A DNA stretch of 64,000 bases from Pachypanchax playfairii (GCA_006937955.1 SSNP01000109.1:94323-158322), one strand, 5' to 3'; positions 44,635 to 56,905 are shown, numbered from the stretch's first letter. Made by a program: numbers and translations. Notes: generated by a model from the letters alone, not told the origin.

Positions 44635-45073
44635 AAAGAGCAGGGAAAGACTAGATTATGATCTTCCTTGCCAAGAGCATATCTTGCAAAAGACCTGTAT
44701 GCGTCCCTGATTTTTGCATAGAACAAGTCTAGTGGGTTTTTTTTCTCTGGTGGAGCAATTGACAAACTGCTGAAATGTTGGGAGTGTAGAAGAAAGAGAG
44801 GTGTGATTAACTCTATAATGCCCCTTGTATCATATTTGCTACATAGTTTTGATCATTTCTAACATGGTTGCTCCCAGTAAATGATCCACTTGCCTTTTTT
44901 TCAGGTTAAATCATCATTATTATATGGATGAATGCATTATTAACTCATTTTTTATATTACAATTAAATCGTAAAAATGGCCAATGTAAAAAATGTGATAC
45001 AAAAAAGCTATTATATACAACATGATATAGCAAACAATGTTTGTAAATTTTGATCTAAGGCTTCGTAAACATC
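44635..45073. other. unassigned, probably LINE-derived intron sequence
   Basis: Low coding content. Antisense fragments vaguely resemble LINE endonuclease or linker sequence, but no motif is secure. Confidence 0.3.
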
Positions 45074-46320
45074 TCAGTTCCAAATAATCAGAATCTTCTG
45101 GCTATTTTTTAATAAGTTGGGTCTTACAGGGTTAAAATCTCCAGATATTGCCACAAATGCCTTTGGGAGTTGGGTTTGTAGTTTAGCAACAGCTGAGCCA
45201 ATGACGTCACATGCAGAGTTGGCATTAGCTGATTGTGGAATGTGAACTGCTACTAAAATAACACTGATAAATTCCCTTGGTAGATAATATGGATTAAAAC
45301 CAACATCTAACCCCTCCTTTCCACCGGAAAGCACATTACTGAAGCAGCACGTCTCGCTCGCGTATTCTGCTGCTTGGCCCTTTCCACTGGGTGCATATCA
45401 GACGCGTAGCAGCAGGGAAGCAACCGTCACCGAAAGAGCACAAAGTCACGCGAGATTCGCAAAATCACAACAATACACAACAAGCAGAAAAAAACTACAA
45501 CATGACTCCAAAAGGTTTGTGTTATATGTTCTCTCTGTTTTATGTAAATATGAAGGACATTTAAAGATCCAGAGGGCTGCTCCCTCAGAGCGTATTTCAG
45601 TTTTGGAAAAGTTTACAGCGGGGGTCTGCAAAACCCAGTAGTGGAGTGCCTTGGTTCAGCAATTATCTCTGCTTCACCACACCTTAATCAAACAAGGTTG
45701 TGAGAACTGTTTTTCAACTGTTTTTCAACCTCGATCTTCAAGGCAGACGTTTTCCTCTTTCCAAAATGTCGAACTTGTGACGCGTTTCAGACGGGTAGCG
45801 CGTAAAAAATAGAACCGGCGCGTATGTGCCGCGAGATGTCGCTCCTGAGACGCGTTCGACTCGTGCTGCTGACAGATGCGGTGGAAAGGGTTCTATTGAC
45901 TACAGCGGTATCTATCAGCTGTGTATGACGTGCTGCTGCAGTAACGTGCTGCTGACGCATCCGGTGGAAAGGAGGGGTAAAAGTTAAATATCAGGATTGT
46001 AGAGACAATATTTCACAACAGCATGTCCTCTTTGACTACATCTTCTGTTAAAAAGGACAGCTGTCCCTCCTCTTTTTTTTTTTTTTGCTGCTCCTTCTTC
46101 AAATCTTTGTCTGTCTGTATTGTTTGAAAGCCAGACAGAGACACAGCAGAGACCAGTATATGCTCCTTTAGCTGTGTCTCAGTGAAACACATGATACTGC
46201 ATTCCTGATACTTTGGCTGGGTTTTCAACAGTTTTATCAATCTTATTAACAAGAGATCTCACATTTGTCAGGAGGACTGATGGAAGAGAAGGTTTAAACT
46301 TCCTCTTTCTGTCTCTTCAC
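45074..46320 (-). pseudogene. LINE endonuclease fragment, interrupted by a MITE
   Basis: The minus strand carries CSIMCFTETQLKEHI (~46150-46215, the endonuclease LCFTETWL motif) and then, beyond the 667-bp insertion, LDVGFNPYYLPREFISVILV and AFVAISGDFNPV (~45120-45310; the SGDFN motif holds a catalytic Asp). These are apurinic-endonuclease motifs in the correct order for a CR1/L2-like LINE. No reverse-transcriptase part follows; the copy is truncated at 45074. Confidence 0.82.
45311..45977. mobile_element. TAA-flanked MITE (PIF/Harbinger-like) inside a LINE
   Basis: Perfect 17-bp inverted ends (cccctcctttccaccgg and its complement) are each next to TAA (45308-45310 and 45978-45980), a 3-bp duplication typical of PIF/Harbinger elements. 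The interior is CpG-rich with repeated gacgcg/cgcgta motifs and no transposase. It splits the LINE endonuclease frame. Confidence 0.82.
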
Positions 46321-46371
46321 TTTGCTCCTGCCCTGCATCCACGTCTTCTTCTTTTTAACTCATTAGGGATT

Positions 46372-47000
46372 TAGGGTGCATTCACACCAACCATGTTTAG
46401 TCCGCTTGAATCGAACTCTAGTTCGTTTGCACAGAAAGTCCGGTTCGTTTGGGGAGGTGTGAACGGGCAACCGAACTCTGATTCGAACCAAACAATCAAA
46501 CTCTAGTGTACCTAAAAACGTGGGTCTCGGTTTGATTGAAACGAACTCTGGTGCAGTTCGATTGCATGTGTGAACGCAACCGCACTGGGACCGCACCAAA
46601 AGCAGGAAGTGGACTATATTGTGAAGCCGTCTCAGCCACCTCGTGTAGTCCTCTGCCTCGTTATCTGCTCATCCTGAACCCATTGCTGCAGAATATTGAA
46701 CTGGTACATTCTCCAAACACAAAAAAATCCCAAAACCATCAAAATCTCCCAAAAGTCCCATGTGTATTTACAATTTACTCTTCCACAGTAGCACCAGGAA
46801 GTGTAGTGACAACAATAAAAAAGTAGTGCAGAAACTACAGCGCCACCACAGGCAGGGATGAAAACATGCACTAAAGCTTATTTAGTTCTTCATAGTGCAG
46901 TGTAAATCCAAACCGCACCAGCTAAAAACAGCAACAATGTTGCAATTTTGGTACCCAATCAAACCAAGTTCACCGGACTATCAGGTGTGAATACAGCCTT
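46372..47000. mobile_element. MITE with agggtgcattcacacc termini
   Basis: Left agggtgcattcacacc and right ggtgtgaatacagcctt form imperfect inverted repeats. Flanks agggattt and agggtttc could be an 8-bp duplication with two mismatches, suggesting hAT. The interior contains repeated gttcg/cgaac motifs (cgaactctag, ccgaactctg), likely subterminal repeats. Confidence 0.65.
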
Positions 47001-47625
47001 AGGGTTTCAATTGGAGTATTATTTGAGCCTTAGAAATGTCCATTAGTTGCTTTTTATTGTAAACAAGTCTCTTGTTGCTATGGTTCTGCATAAAAAAGCG
47101 ACAAATTAAGCAAAAATCCTTCATTCAGCACGTCACCCAAATCAAAAAAATAATAATTCAAAAAGTAATATTTACAGAAGAAAAACAAGCAAGAAATACT
47201 CAAAGATAAAAAACTGCTAGCAAAATCACAAAGCTGCTTTAACACGCTGCCACCATTTATTGCATTATTCTAGAATTTTGAATGAGCTCTTGGAGTAATT
47301 TTGGTCAGCCAGCCACACTTGAAATGGTCCTCCACTGTTCCATGTTTTCTCCACATGTGAATAATTTCTCTCATTGTGATTCTCTGAAGTCCCAGAACCA
47401 CAGTAACTTTTTTATCTGGTCTTGAATAGGTGTCAGTTAGTATGACACACAGAGCAGGTCAATTTGGATAATTTACAGTAATGTTTACATTTGTTTGCTC
47501 ATCTGAAACATTTACAGTCTCATGTCAGCAGTTTTAGATGTGTGTTATGTCATTCTGCATTAAGTAGACCTGGGGGGTGGTGTTTGTAAGTCTTTAACAC
47601 AGTGTGGGCTCTCTGTATTATTCAG
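47001..47625. other. nfic intron 4 tail, no feature recognised
   Basis: Plain AT-rich intron leading to the acceptor at 47625. One segment near 47280-47400 (ttggagtaattttggtcagcc..) hints at an old Tc1-like fragment but lacks a firm motif. Confidence 0.35.
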
Positions 47626-47758
47626 TTCCAGTTGTGACAGGAGTTGTACCTGGTTTCTCTATGGGGGATCTCCATGGTCATCTGGCCTATGACCTCAACC
47701 AGTCTGTCAACCAGCCAATCAGTCTCAAGCGATCCCTGGCCAGCACTTCATCCAGCGG
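47626..47758 (+). CDS. nfic: nfic exon 5
   Basis: This 133-bp exon between the acceptor tattattcag and the donor gtatga enters in phase 1 and exits in phase 2. It encodes PVVTGVVPGFSMGDLHGHLA followed by YDLNQSVNQPISLKRSLAST and SSSG. GDLxGHLAYDLN is specific to NFIC among the four vertebrate paralogues (NFIA and NFIX have DLESxSYY), and is the best single paralogue marker. The region belongs to the serine/proline-rich activation part. Its donor is chosen at GG|gtatga because the next exon then reads SKRIK in frame. Confidence 0.95.
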
Positions 47759-48480
47759 GTATGAACTCACAAAACACTCATCTGTACTTACTTTTAGTTA
47801 ATGGCGTGCTTCTTTGTTGCTTTATTTTAGCCCAGTCATATCAAGTTAGCAAATTACAGTGTTGCAGAGTTACTAGTCCAGGTGTTACTGGTACATCTGA
47901 TATCTAATTTTTTTTCTGTTAGTTTGTTACATCTGGTAAATTTGATAGAAATAGGCACCTTAGTAGCTCTCTTTGTTTTCCATAGTTAACCAAAGTTCAG
48001 TAGCTTTATTTGTGGTGCGATAGTAACAGTAACACACATTTTTTAGCGCATTGGCTGCTATGAACAGTTTTTCTGTAAATGTGAGAATATTAGTCCACTG
48101 GAGACATTTCGCTTGTTTTCATCAGAGGAAACCCCTAAACCCACATTTATGTAAAATTAGCATGGCAACGTACAATTAGTTATAGGTTTTTTCATGGCAA
48201 TTTAAACAAAATTACCAAATTTGGTCAAAGTAGCTAGCCCTCTGATTAAAAGGTGTTCCTTTGGAAATGTTGAGAACCATTTGATTTTCCAGCCATCATT
48301 TCTGCAGCCACTGACCAGTTTATAATTTTGAGATGAGACATTTGCGCTTTCATCCTAACAGAAAGTTTGTTTTGTTGCATAATTAATAAGGACCAACTTT
48401 TTCAGACTTGATTTTTGTAATTTTTTACACCATATGCTTGACTTAAGGTAATAAACAGATGTCTTTACCTGTCTCTACAG

Positions 48481-48602
48481 AAGTAAACGTATTAAAACTG
48501 GTTCCATAGAAGAAGAAACTGACAGTCCAGGAGGGGAGTATTACCACTCTCCTTCATCTCCAGCCAGCAGCTCCAGAAACTGGACTGATGACATAGAAGG
48601 AG
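48481..48602 (+). CDS. nfic: nfic exon 6
   Basis: This 122-bp exon lies between acceptor tgtctctacag and donor gtaaca, phase 2 in and phase 1 out. It encodes SKRIKTGSIEEETDSPGGEY followed by YHSPSSPASSSRNWTDDIEG. The basic KRxK followed by an acidic cluster and SSRNWTxDxEGG matches NFIC; NFIA has SSGWHEVE at the corresponding place. The preceding intron is only 722 bp and looks free of large insertions. Confidence 0.95.
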
Positions 48603-49041
48603 GTAACAGAACAAAGATCTAACACTGTGCATACAGCATGTGTAAGTGCTGTGAAAATATTTTTGTTTACTGACAGATTTTTCCTTTATTTGCTTTTTTG
48701 TCTCATTACATGTTTCTGATCAGGAAACAAATGTTAATATCAGACAAAGATACCTTTTTATATACAGTACATTACCACCCGTAGAAGAAAAGTTGAGTGT
48801 GTGTAGAAAGAGAGCTGAGCATGTGTAGCAGCAGATTCGTGATGTTCTGTTCACTGACATGTACTTGTAGCAAGTTTGTGAGAAAATTTACCACAGGTGA
48901 AAATTTTTCACACATATTCAAGTTGATTTTAGCTGTATTTTTTACAATTTGATCCAAGTAAAAATTTTGTTGTACAACTATACAAATGTACTACAACTGC
49001 CGATCCAAAATACAAGTGTGTGGCTCCAAATTACAAGTATA

Positions 49042-50258
49042 CACTCACCTAAAGGATTATTAGGAACACGATACTAATACGGTGTTTGACCCCCTTTCGC
49101 CTTCAGAACTGTCTTAATTGTACATAGCATTGATTCAACAAGGTGCTGAAAGCATTCTTTAGAAATGTTGGCCCATATTGATAGGATAGCATCTTGCAGT
49201 TGTTGGAGATTTGTGGGATGCACATCCAGGGCATGAAGCTCCCATTCCACCACATCTCACCACATCCCATGCTCTATCGGGTTGAGATCTGGTGACTGTG
49301 GGGGCCATTGTAGTACAGTGAACTCATTGTCATGTTCAAGAAACCAATTTGAAATGATTCAAGCTTTATGACATGGTGCATTATCCTGCTAGAAGTAGCC
49401 ATCAGAGGACGGGTACATGGTGGTCATGAAGGGATGGACATGGTCAGAAACAATGCTCAGGTAGCCCGTGGCATTTAAACGATGCCCAATTGGCACTAAG
49501 GGGCCTAAAGTGTGCCAAGAAAACATCCCCCACACCATTACACCACCACCAGCAGCCTGCACAGTGGTAACAAGGCATGATGGATCCATGTTCTCATTCT
49601 GTTTACGCCAAATTCTGACTCTACCATTTGAATGTCTCAACAGAAATCGAGACTCATCAGACCAGGCAACATTTTTCCAGTCTTCAACTGTCCAATTTTG
49701 GTGAGCTTGTGCAAATTGTAGCCTCTTCTTCCTATTTGTAGTGGAGATGAGTGGTACCTGGTGGGGTCTTCTGCTGTTGTAGCCCATCCGCCTCAAGGTT
49801 GTGTGTGTTGTGGCTTCACAAATGCTTTGCTGCATTCCTCAGTTGTAATGAGTGGTTATTTCAGTCAAAGTTACTCTTCTATCAGCTTGAATCAGTTGGC
49901 CCATTCTCCTCTGACCTCTAGCAAGGCATTTTTGCCCACAGGACTGCTGCATACTGGATGTTTTTCTCTTTTCACACCATTCTTTGTAAACCCTAGAAAT
50001 GGTTGTGCGTGAAAATCCTAGTAACTGAGCAGATTGGGAAATACTCAGACCAGTCTGGCACCAACAACCATGCCACACTCAAAATTGCTTAAATCACCTT
50101 TCTTTCCCATTCTGACATTCAGTTTGGAGTTCAGGGGATTGTCTTGACTAGGACCACACCCCTAAATGCATTCAAGCAACTGCCATGTGATTGGTTGATT
50201 AGATAATTGCATTTAGGAGAAATTGAACAGGTGTTCCTAATAATCCTTTAGGTGGATG
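49042..50258 (-). mobile_element. Tc1-like transposon
   Basis: Termini cactcacctaaaggattatt and its imperfect complement at 50239-50258 are flanked by TA (49040-49041 and 50259-50260). The 1,217-bp length and the single minus-strand transposase frame fit a compact Tc1-like family different from the two other Tc1 copies here. It sits 0.4 kb downstream of nfic exon 6. Confidence 0.92.
49240..50078 (-). pseudogene. Tc1-like transposase with premature stops
   Basis: From 50078 down, a helix-turn-helix part reads LSISQSAQLLGFSRTTISRV. After an in-frame TGA at about 49839 the same frame continues through VAWSDESRFLLRHSNGRVR (first Asp) and AAGGGVMVWGMFS. After further stops near 49388 come QDNAPCH (second Asp) and QSPDLNPIEH (Glu, ~49270). 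The frame is otherwise conserved, so a handful of nonsense changes rather than indels inactivated it. This suggests a younger age than the frameshifted copy at 28557. Confidence 0.88.
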
Positions 50259-50600
50259 TAGATCCAATATACAAGTGTGGATGTTTTGAAATATATCTAC
50301 CTTCATACCTAACGCTAATAACTGGTTATTCTTGAAAATATCAAGTGCAATAAATGTGAGAACTGACAGTGAGTTTTTCAGAGTCTCTGTGGAGGAATTT
50401 AGTCTGACTCTTTTTTTTTTTTTAAAGAATCGTTTGATTTCAGACAGGGTTTTTTAGACTGTTTAAGGTCCTCTTGCTCCATCTCACTCAAATTTAAAAA
50501 AGAATTTAAGTGAAAAACTCACTAGGCCACTCCAAAACCTTTGTTTTGGTTTCTCTGAGTCCTTCAGAAGTGGGTTTGCTTCTGTCATTGCACATGTCTG

Positions 50601-52634
50601 CAGTGTTCCCGCAGAGTCTTAAAAAGTTTATAAAAGTCTAAAATTCAGAACTTTAAATATAAGGCCTTAAAAAGTCTTTAAATCGCCATGGATTTTGTAA
50701 AACGTCTGTAGATCAAGTCTTAATTTTTAAAGCAGTACTGAATAACTTTTAAAACTTTAAGCTACAATTTTGAAACTTGTCTAAGTGGATACTCACCAAA
50801 AAACATGTTCAGCTTCATATTAGACGTCACTCTCGACCCTCCGATGGCTTTACAATAGACTGAATAACCTCCGTAATTCGGGTCTCAGCCGGAAGTGGTG
50901 TTCTGGTGATTTATGCTGCCCTGAAGAAAAATGTCGCCATAGTACGAATTGACAATTTATTTCATAATGAAATGTCATTTGAAGTTTATACAGTATTCTT
51001 GTTTATGGCGAGTGTGCCATGTTAATTGTTTAAGCATATTTTTAAGATCCTTCCCAGATATTTTCTATATAAAAGCCCTCTGGGTCCTTATCAGCCAGTG
51101 TTGGGTCCTTCTCCAAGCATGTCCAATGTCCAATGTCCAAACATTTACCTGTCGCTCTGACAATGCAAAGAAAGTAAAATAACATCATATTTAGTGTTCC
51201 TGTCCTTGGAGAATTTATTTGATAGGTAAAATGTATTTATGGAAAAATATAGAAACAAAAATAAATGATAAATCTGTTTATTGAAGTCAAGACTGTGGAA
51301 CAGCACATGTGTGTAGCACATCTCAACAGGTAGCATATTTCTGCAGAACACCGGTTCCAGCAATGGCTGTCTGAGACACGGCTGCGGAAAAGCTATTCAG
51401 TACTGCTTTAATCTGTTTGGTCCCGACAAGCGTTGGCCATATAAAATAGGCTAAAAAAACATAATCTGACGGTGTCTGCCTCTACAAGCGGCTCTGATAG
51501 CTGCAAACCTGCCAACCTGTATGTATTTTGCGTTGCAAATACGCTGGTGCTACTCGCTGCTCTAAACTACGCAAAAAGCTGAGGACATGTGAGTTCTGTA
51601 GCCCATGTGTATGTGCGGTTCTCATGTCTGAAAACACATGCAGCAGAGTGGTGAAGCAGTTTCAGCCAGTCAGTGTAGGAAAGCGGAGAATAACGAGTCT
51701 ACAGAACCGAACCTACAGTGTAACATTCGGCCCTCTCCTCCCTGTCTCCTCCTGCCACCCTTTCACCACTCGCTGATTATTTACACAGTTTCAACATGCA
51801 GCCGACAAATCTTTTGCAGCAAGTTTTGCAACCACTGCCATGTCAGATGAGGGAGACAAAGACAGGGTGGGATGGGGCAGCAGACCTGCCTAAAAGAAGA
51901 GGGTCAATGTCCCTCAGAAGTTTTTGAATAAGTATCAAGAACAGTGGCCATGCTTGTGTGATGACTGATGCAAAAACTGTAGTTAAAAGGGCATCAGGGT
52001 CAGAAAAATAAAAATATTTAAAATATATAGTTACCTCTGTTTGCTAACAGCATTTTCATGTTGTGAAGTGTTTGCTTTCCAGTGAAAGCCTCTCATGATG
52101 AGGACATAACATTTTTTGGTTTTCTGTTGATGAGTGCAAAATGTCTACATTTTCTTTATTAAATATAGGTCTTATTGTTTTTTTTTTATAACCAATTTCT
52201 AGCCAGTGAATGGGGAAGTTACTGTGTGCAAAGCAATGGAGGTGCAGAAGTCTGTGAAAAAAAGCAGCACAACACAAGTGGTACTCAAAATATTTAGTCA
52301 AGGTTGGCATGTGTGAACAAACTACAAATCTCACGATAACTGCAGGCTATAAATTCTCAATTCGCGGCACTTGTAGCCAGTGTAGGATTAGCTAATTACC
52401 AAATCTGCTGAGTCATGTTGGCTGCTTGTAATTTAAACATGGGAAAGTGTGTAAACTTTGCAAGAAAACCATCCAGCTAGGGACCCTGGGTGTAAAGGTG
52501 CTCAAGTCTCACTCTAAGGTGGAGAAACATCAGTTATTTGACTTTCTATTAATGCATTTTGTTGGTCTTAAATTTCATTCAAAATGGTCCAAAAAGGTCT
52601 TAAATTTAACTTACTGAAACCTGCAAGAACCCTG
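50601..52634. mobile_element. hAT-like relic, 2.0 kb, no transposase frame
   Basis: Left end cagtgttcccgcagagtctt and right end tgcaagaaccctg resemble degenerate hAT termini, and both subterminal regions carry gtcttaaa-type repeats (ggccttaaaaagtcttt; aaaaaggtcttaaattt). No clear 8-bp duplication. The middle (51530-52270) is the inverted partner of 32240-33070. Flanking sequence (ctaggccactccaaaacc on the left; atggctttcccaga-like text is absent) looks like an older Tc1-like element split by this insertion. Confidence 0.5.
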
Positions 52635-53060
52635 GTCAGTAACTCAAGTGTGTTTGAGCTTTAGGTCATGAACTGATAATCAGACATTTTTCTTCAGGAA
52701 TTTCTGGTAGATCCATCAGCTATCGCAAGTTGTCCAGGCCTTGAAGTAGGAAAACAACCCTAGATCATCATGTTACCACCACCATGTTTGACTTGATATT
52801 ATCATCTTTTTCTGAATATCGAAATTTACCTTCTTTCCACAAGAGTGGTTGCACTTCCACTTTCAAGCTCAGGTCCTTTCAAGCACAGTTTCTTAGCTGT
52901 TCCTAGAACTACAGTTTTCTGCACAGAGACCTCTGGTGTTGTTCCTGAGATCTGGGATCATTCAGTTCTTGGTATTTCTGGAGCTTCTCGTGTTCCTTCT
53001 TCTCTATGTTACTTTCACTTGGGATCTCTACATAGATCACTGCTTTAAGAGGTTCATTTT
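52635..53060 (-). mobile_element. probable old Tc1-like relic (right part)
   Basis: The segment cttgaagtaggaaaacaacc-ctagatcatcatg-ttaccaccaccatgtttgac reads like the antisense of a Tc1-type catalytic region (the accaccaccatg run encodes the H/G/G/G block on the minus strand). The likely left part is 50510-50600, across the hAT-like insertion. It is too degenerate for a full alignment by eye. Confidence 0.4.
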
Positions 53061-53075
53061 GTCCATATTTTAACA

Positions 53076-53200
53076 TATATTTGGAATTGATTCTTTTAGC
53101 TTAGACAATATATAAGGTGGTTCTTTTTTACCTTATCCCCTTGTAAAAAAAAGAACCACCTTATATATTGTCTAAGCTAAAAGAATCAATTCCAAATATA
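53076..53200. repeat. perfect 54-bp hairpin with 17-nt loop
   Basis: 53076-53129 and 53147-53200 are exact reverse complements (tatatttggaattgattctt .. ending in ttcttttt), with loop accttatccccttgtaa. The phrase atagatcactgct occurs both just before (about 53031-53043) and immediately after (53199-53211) the structure. It is AT-rich, TA-flanked and has no coding capacity; candidates are a tiny foldback MITE, a template-switch mutation or a hairpin RNA. Confidence 0.93.
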
Positions 53201-53544
53201 GATCACTGCTGCCTTGTTCTGTTGTTTGTCGACCTCCAATATGTTCGGTTGGTTAGCATCACCTGTTTGGATCTGGAAGCCCCCACAGTATCTTAACCCT
53301 GTCGTTCTCCACTATCCCTGGTGGAGCCTCCTACTTTAACTGTGAAACCTCCACCCTGCACTTGGTAAACATGTTCCTACACATTATTCCAGCCACTTGT
53401 TTATGGTGTTCTGTTTAATCTTTGCCTGTCTGCATTCTGTTATTCTGTGTTAGACTGTTTCAGGGACATCTTTACACGATCTTTGGTCTGTCTGGTGTGG
53501 TAGACCGCGACCTCTCTTGCTCTTGTGCTGCCATGATTAAATCA

Positions 53545-53760
53545 AATTAGATCAAACTTCATTTATACAGCATATTTCATACTTACAGCAACCCAATATG
53601 CATTTCAGCTAGAATATAATGTAATGTGTAATAAAACAGTAAATATGACAAAAAAAAATTAAATAAAAGGTATATTTGTTGTTCTTTCGTGTTAAAAGGG
53701 AGTCGTTCCTTTCCAATGTCGCCAATCGTAATGAGGATTGTGTTCAATTCAGTGAGCTGG
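53545..53760. repeat. dispersed repeat shared with 63765-63985 (inverted)
   Basis: The phrase gttaaaagggagtcgttcct-ttccaatgtcgccaatcg recurs as its complement at 63934-63981, and both copies are next to a ttatttata..cattt box. A common fish interspersed repeat of uncertain class. Confidence 0.6.
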
Positions 53761-55139
53761 TTCTTTAGAAAGGAAATGTTTTATTTTATTAACTGGCTTG
53801 ATGTTTCTGTAAAGTACCTTGAGATTACTTTTGTTTTGAACAGACGCATTATAAATATAAAGGAATTGAATTGCATTGCATTGAATTTGCATATATCTGT
53901 GCATATCTGTATATAATAGCTATCTTATTCATGTACACACATACATAATTTTCACTAACATACAATGCACATTACTGATCATAATTGCAAATTGTTTAAA
54001 ATACACAAACAGATGAGCACCTTCACACACTCTCTCTCACACACACACATACATGATAAAACTGAATTAATACCAGAATATAACCTTAAAACAATAAAAA
54101 AATAACTATACGTTAGTGTAAATTGAAAAAGGTTTTAACTTCTTTATAAAAAGATTAAGATCCTCTCTGGTCGCTCCTCCCCTGAGAAAGAACAAAATCC
54201 CTGGCACTCATAAGCAGCTTCTCAACCCACCGACTCCGCCACCCTCCACAGTACCAGCCTCTCTATTACAGACTATTCACTTTTCTTGTGGTTAATCCAG
54301 GCAGTGCAGAGGTTTGTATGTCTGTTCTTACAGTTTCAAGAAATCGTTCAGCTGACCGATGTTTTGTTTCTTCTGGTGTTTAGAAAAGGCCAGTTCCCTT
54401 CGATGCCACACTTGTGTATTGAGCCATGTCTCTATTTATCTTAGTCACTAGGATGCCTGAGCTTTCATTTGAACCCAGGTCGTTGCAAACCGCATCTCAC
54501 TTCTCTATAACCTCATGCTATTTCCACATGTACAGCCATCCATGTACTAGGGCACAATGTTTCACACCTGCAACTCAGCCTCTCGCCTTCACCTTCCGTC
54601 TGTACAAATGCATCTAAGTAAAGTTTATGCCCTTTTGTTCTGTTTTTCTGATGTTCTGAGGTCATCTAAAGTCAAATTGCCTTGTTTGCACAATTTTAGT
54701 ACCACAGACCTGCCTGTCTGCCTAATTGAGGCCTATGAATCAAATACAAATAAAATATTTTAACCAGTCTATAAAGTGTAAAATATCTTAATCTCTCTAG
54801 CTGAGTGATGAACCTTTGCCCCTTTTGTAATCCTATGCCACCATCTATTGGACAAATCTTGGTACTTCCTATCATGACCTTTCCAACCTTAAAGCTGCAA
54901 TCCGGGGTTTTTCCCATAGGCGTGCATTTAATTTTTAATGATCGTTGCCCAGCATTCGCTAGTAGCATTAGCCATCCGCATAGTACACCTCTCAATTAAC
55001 CAAGCGTGCGCGTTCACGTATCCTGAAAAACTATGGCCGGACAGCATTTATTTACAATGCTGAAAAGACATAAGAATCATGGAGTAACAATCGCCTTAAA
55101 TAAACATAAATTGTATAAATGTAAGTTACCCATAAAGTG
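53761..55139. other. nfic intron 6 stretch, no gene recognised
   Basis: A (ca) microsatellite lies at about 54030-54050. The rest (54140-54760 in particular) is unique-looking sequence with only short open frames; I cannot assign it. Confidence 0.4.
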
Positions 55140-56905
55140 TCAAATCAAATCAAATCAGTTTATTTATAAGGCTTTTTAATAATAATTCAACTTTATTCAT
55201 CTCACAATGGAGAAATTCACTTCTGCATTTAACCCATCCCGAGGGAGCAGAGGGCTGCCTGTGTCATGGCGCCCGGGAGGCAGTTTGGGGTTCAGCATCC
55301 TGCCCAAGGTTGAATCAACACATGGCTTGTTCGGTTCGGGGATTGAACCTCCAATCTCTCGATCCGAGCACAACCTCCTTCCCCTTTCAACCACGGCCGC
55401 CCGTGATGACACAGTCAAAACAAGGCGCCGTACAAAAATCAATAAAATCAATAAATAAAACAACATGCACAGTGAAATACATATACAAATAAACAATACA
55501 CAAACAAATAGAGCATAAAAGACACATCAAAAGCAGAAAACCATGTCTCATTCTACACACTGAATGCTTCTGAATAAAAATAAGTTTTAAGAAGCTTTTT
55601 AAAAATGGGGAGTGAGCTAGCTTAGCGAATGCTCATTGGCAGTGCATTCCAAAGCTTTGGAGCACAAATTGAAAATGCACGCTTCCCGCTGAGCTTCTTT
55701 GACTGCGGAACCTCCAGGAGGAGCTGATCCGCTGACCTAAGGGACCGTGTCGGGGTAGAGGGTACAAGAAGCTCTGAAAGATATGGGGGAGCAAGTCCAT
55801 GTAGGGATTTAAAAACAAATAAAATAATTCTAAAATTAACCCTAAAACGTACAGGCAGCCAGTGAAGTGAAGCCAAAACAGGTGTAATATATTCCCTCCC
55901 AACCTCCAACCAGGACACGAGCAGCAGCATTTTGGACCAACTGGCTAACTCCAAAATGTAGGGAGTTACAGTAATCCAGCTGGGTGGCGATAAAGGCATG
56001 GATCACTATTTCGAGATGTTGTTTGGTTAAAAAAGGCTTCACTTTCACTAACTGCCTCAAATAAAAGAAACTGGATTTAACCACAGAGCTGATCTGGCTG
56101 TCAAATTTAAAATCCCCATCCATTTTAAAACCCAAATTTGACACCTGTGATCTTACAAGAGCTGCCATTGGTCCCAGGTCAATTAAAGAAGGGTTTCAAG
56201 AGCTACTAAGGCCAAACACCATCACCTCTGTCTTGCTTTCATTAAAACTCAGAAAATTTAAGGCCATCCATTCCTTAATGCCATGCAGACATGACAGAAG
56301 GGGGAGGTAAATTTGCTACATCAGCGTAGCAGTGAAAAGATACACCGTGCTTCCGTAAAATCGAGCCAAGAGGAAGCAGATACACTGAGAACAACAGTGG
56401 ACCTAAAATAGAGCCCTGAGGGACCCCCCACAGCAGTGGAGCTGAGGCAGAATAGGAGCCAGCAAGGCTCACAAACATGGTTCTGTCAGCTAGATATGAT
56501 GAACACCAGTAAAGGGCAACGCTACGAACCCTTAAGTCACTAAGTCTACGTATATAATAAAATAGAGTGATCCAGTAATATAAGAATAACATAGTTCCCA
56601 TCATCAGTTTCATGGAAGATATCATTAAAAACTCTCAACAGAGCAGATTCAGTGCTGTGTAAAGTTTTAAAACCCCATTGAAAAATCTCCAGTGCGTTAT
56701 TGCATTGTAAAAAATATAACAGTTGCATATAAACTACTTTCTCTAAAATTTTGGAGATAAAGGGTAGCCTGGAGATGGGTCTAAAGTTGCTCAACACAGA
56801 CTTATCAAGGTTCGGTTTTTTGAGCCGAGGCTTGACAACAGCAAGTTTAAAATTTTCAGGTACCACACCAGAGGACAGCCCATAAAATGTCCATCGTAAC
56901 AAAGG
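55140..56905 (-). pseudogene. CR1/L2-like LINE, 5'-truncated
   Basis: On the minus strand: LSNFRPISRLPFISKILEKV (~56740-56800), then VPQGSILGPLLFSVYLLPLG (~56370-56430) and a damaged YADD (SFHCYADVANLP). The C-terminal IHAFIATQLDYCNSLHFGVS, ITPVLASLHWLPVRFRV and RSLRSADQLLLEVP blocks run to 55622. The 3' end is an aaatcaaatcaaatca tail near 55142-55160. Frameshifts separate the blocks. The endonuclease is missing, consistent with 5' truncation at insertion. Confidence 0.88.

Noticed and set aside
49468..49704. Plus-strand frames within the Tc1 copy at 49.0-50.3 kb
   Set aside because: Antisense shadows of the minus-strand transposase.
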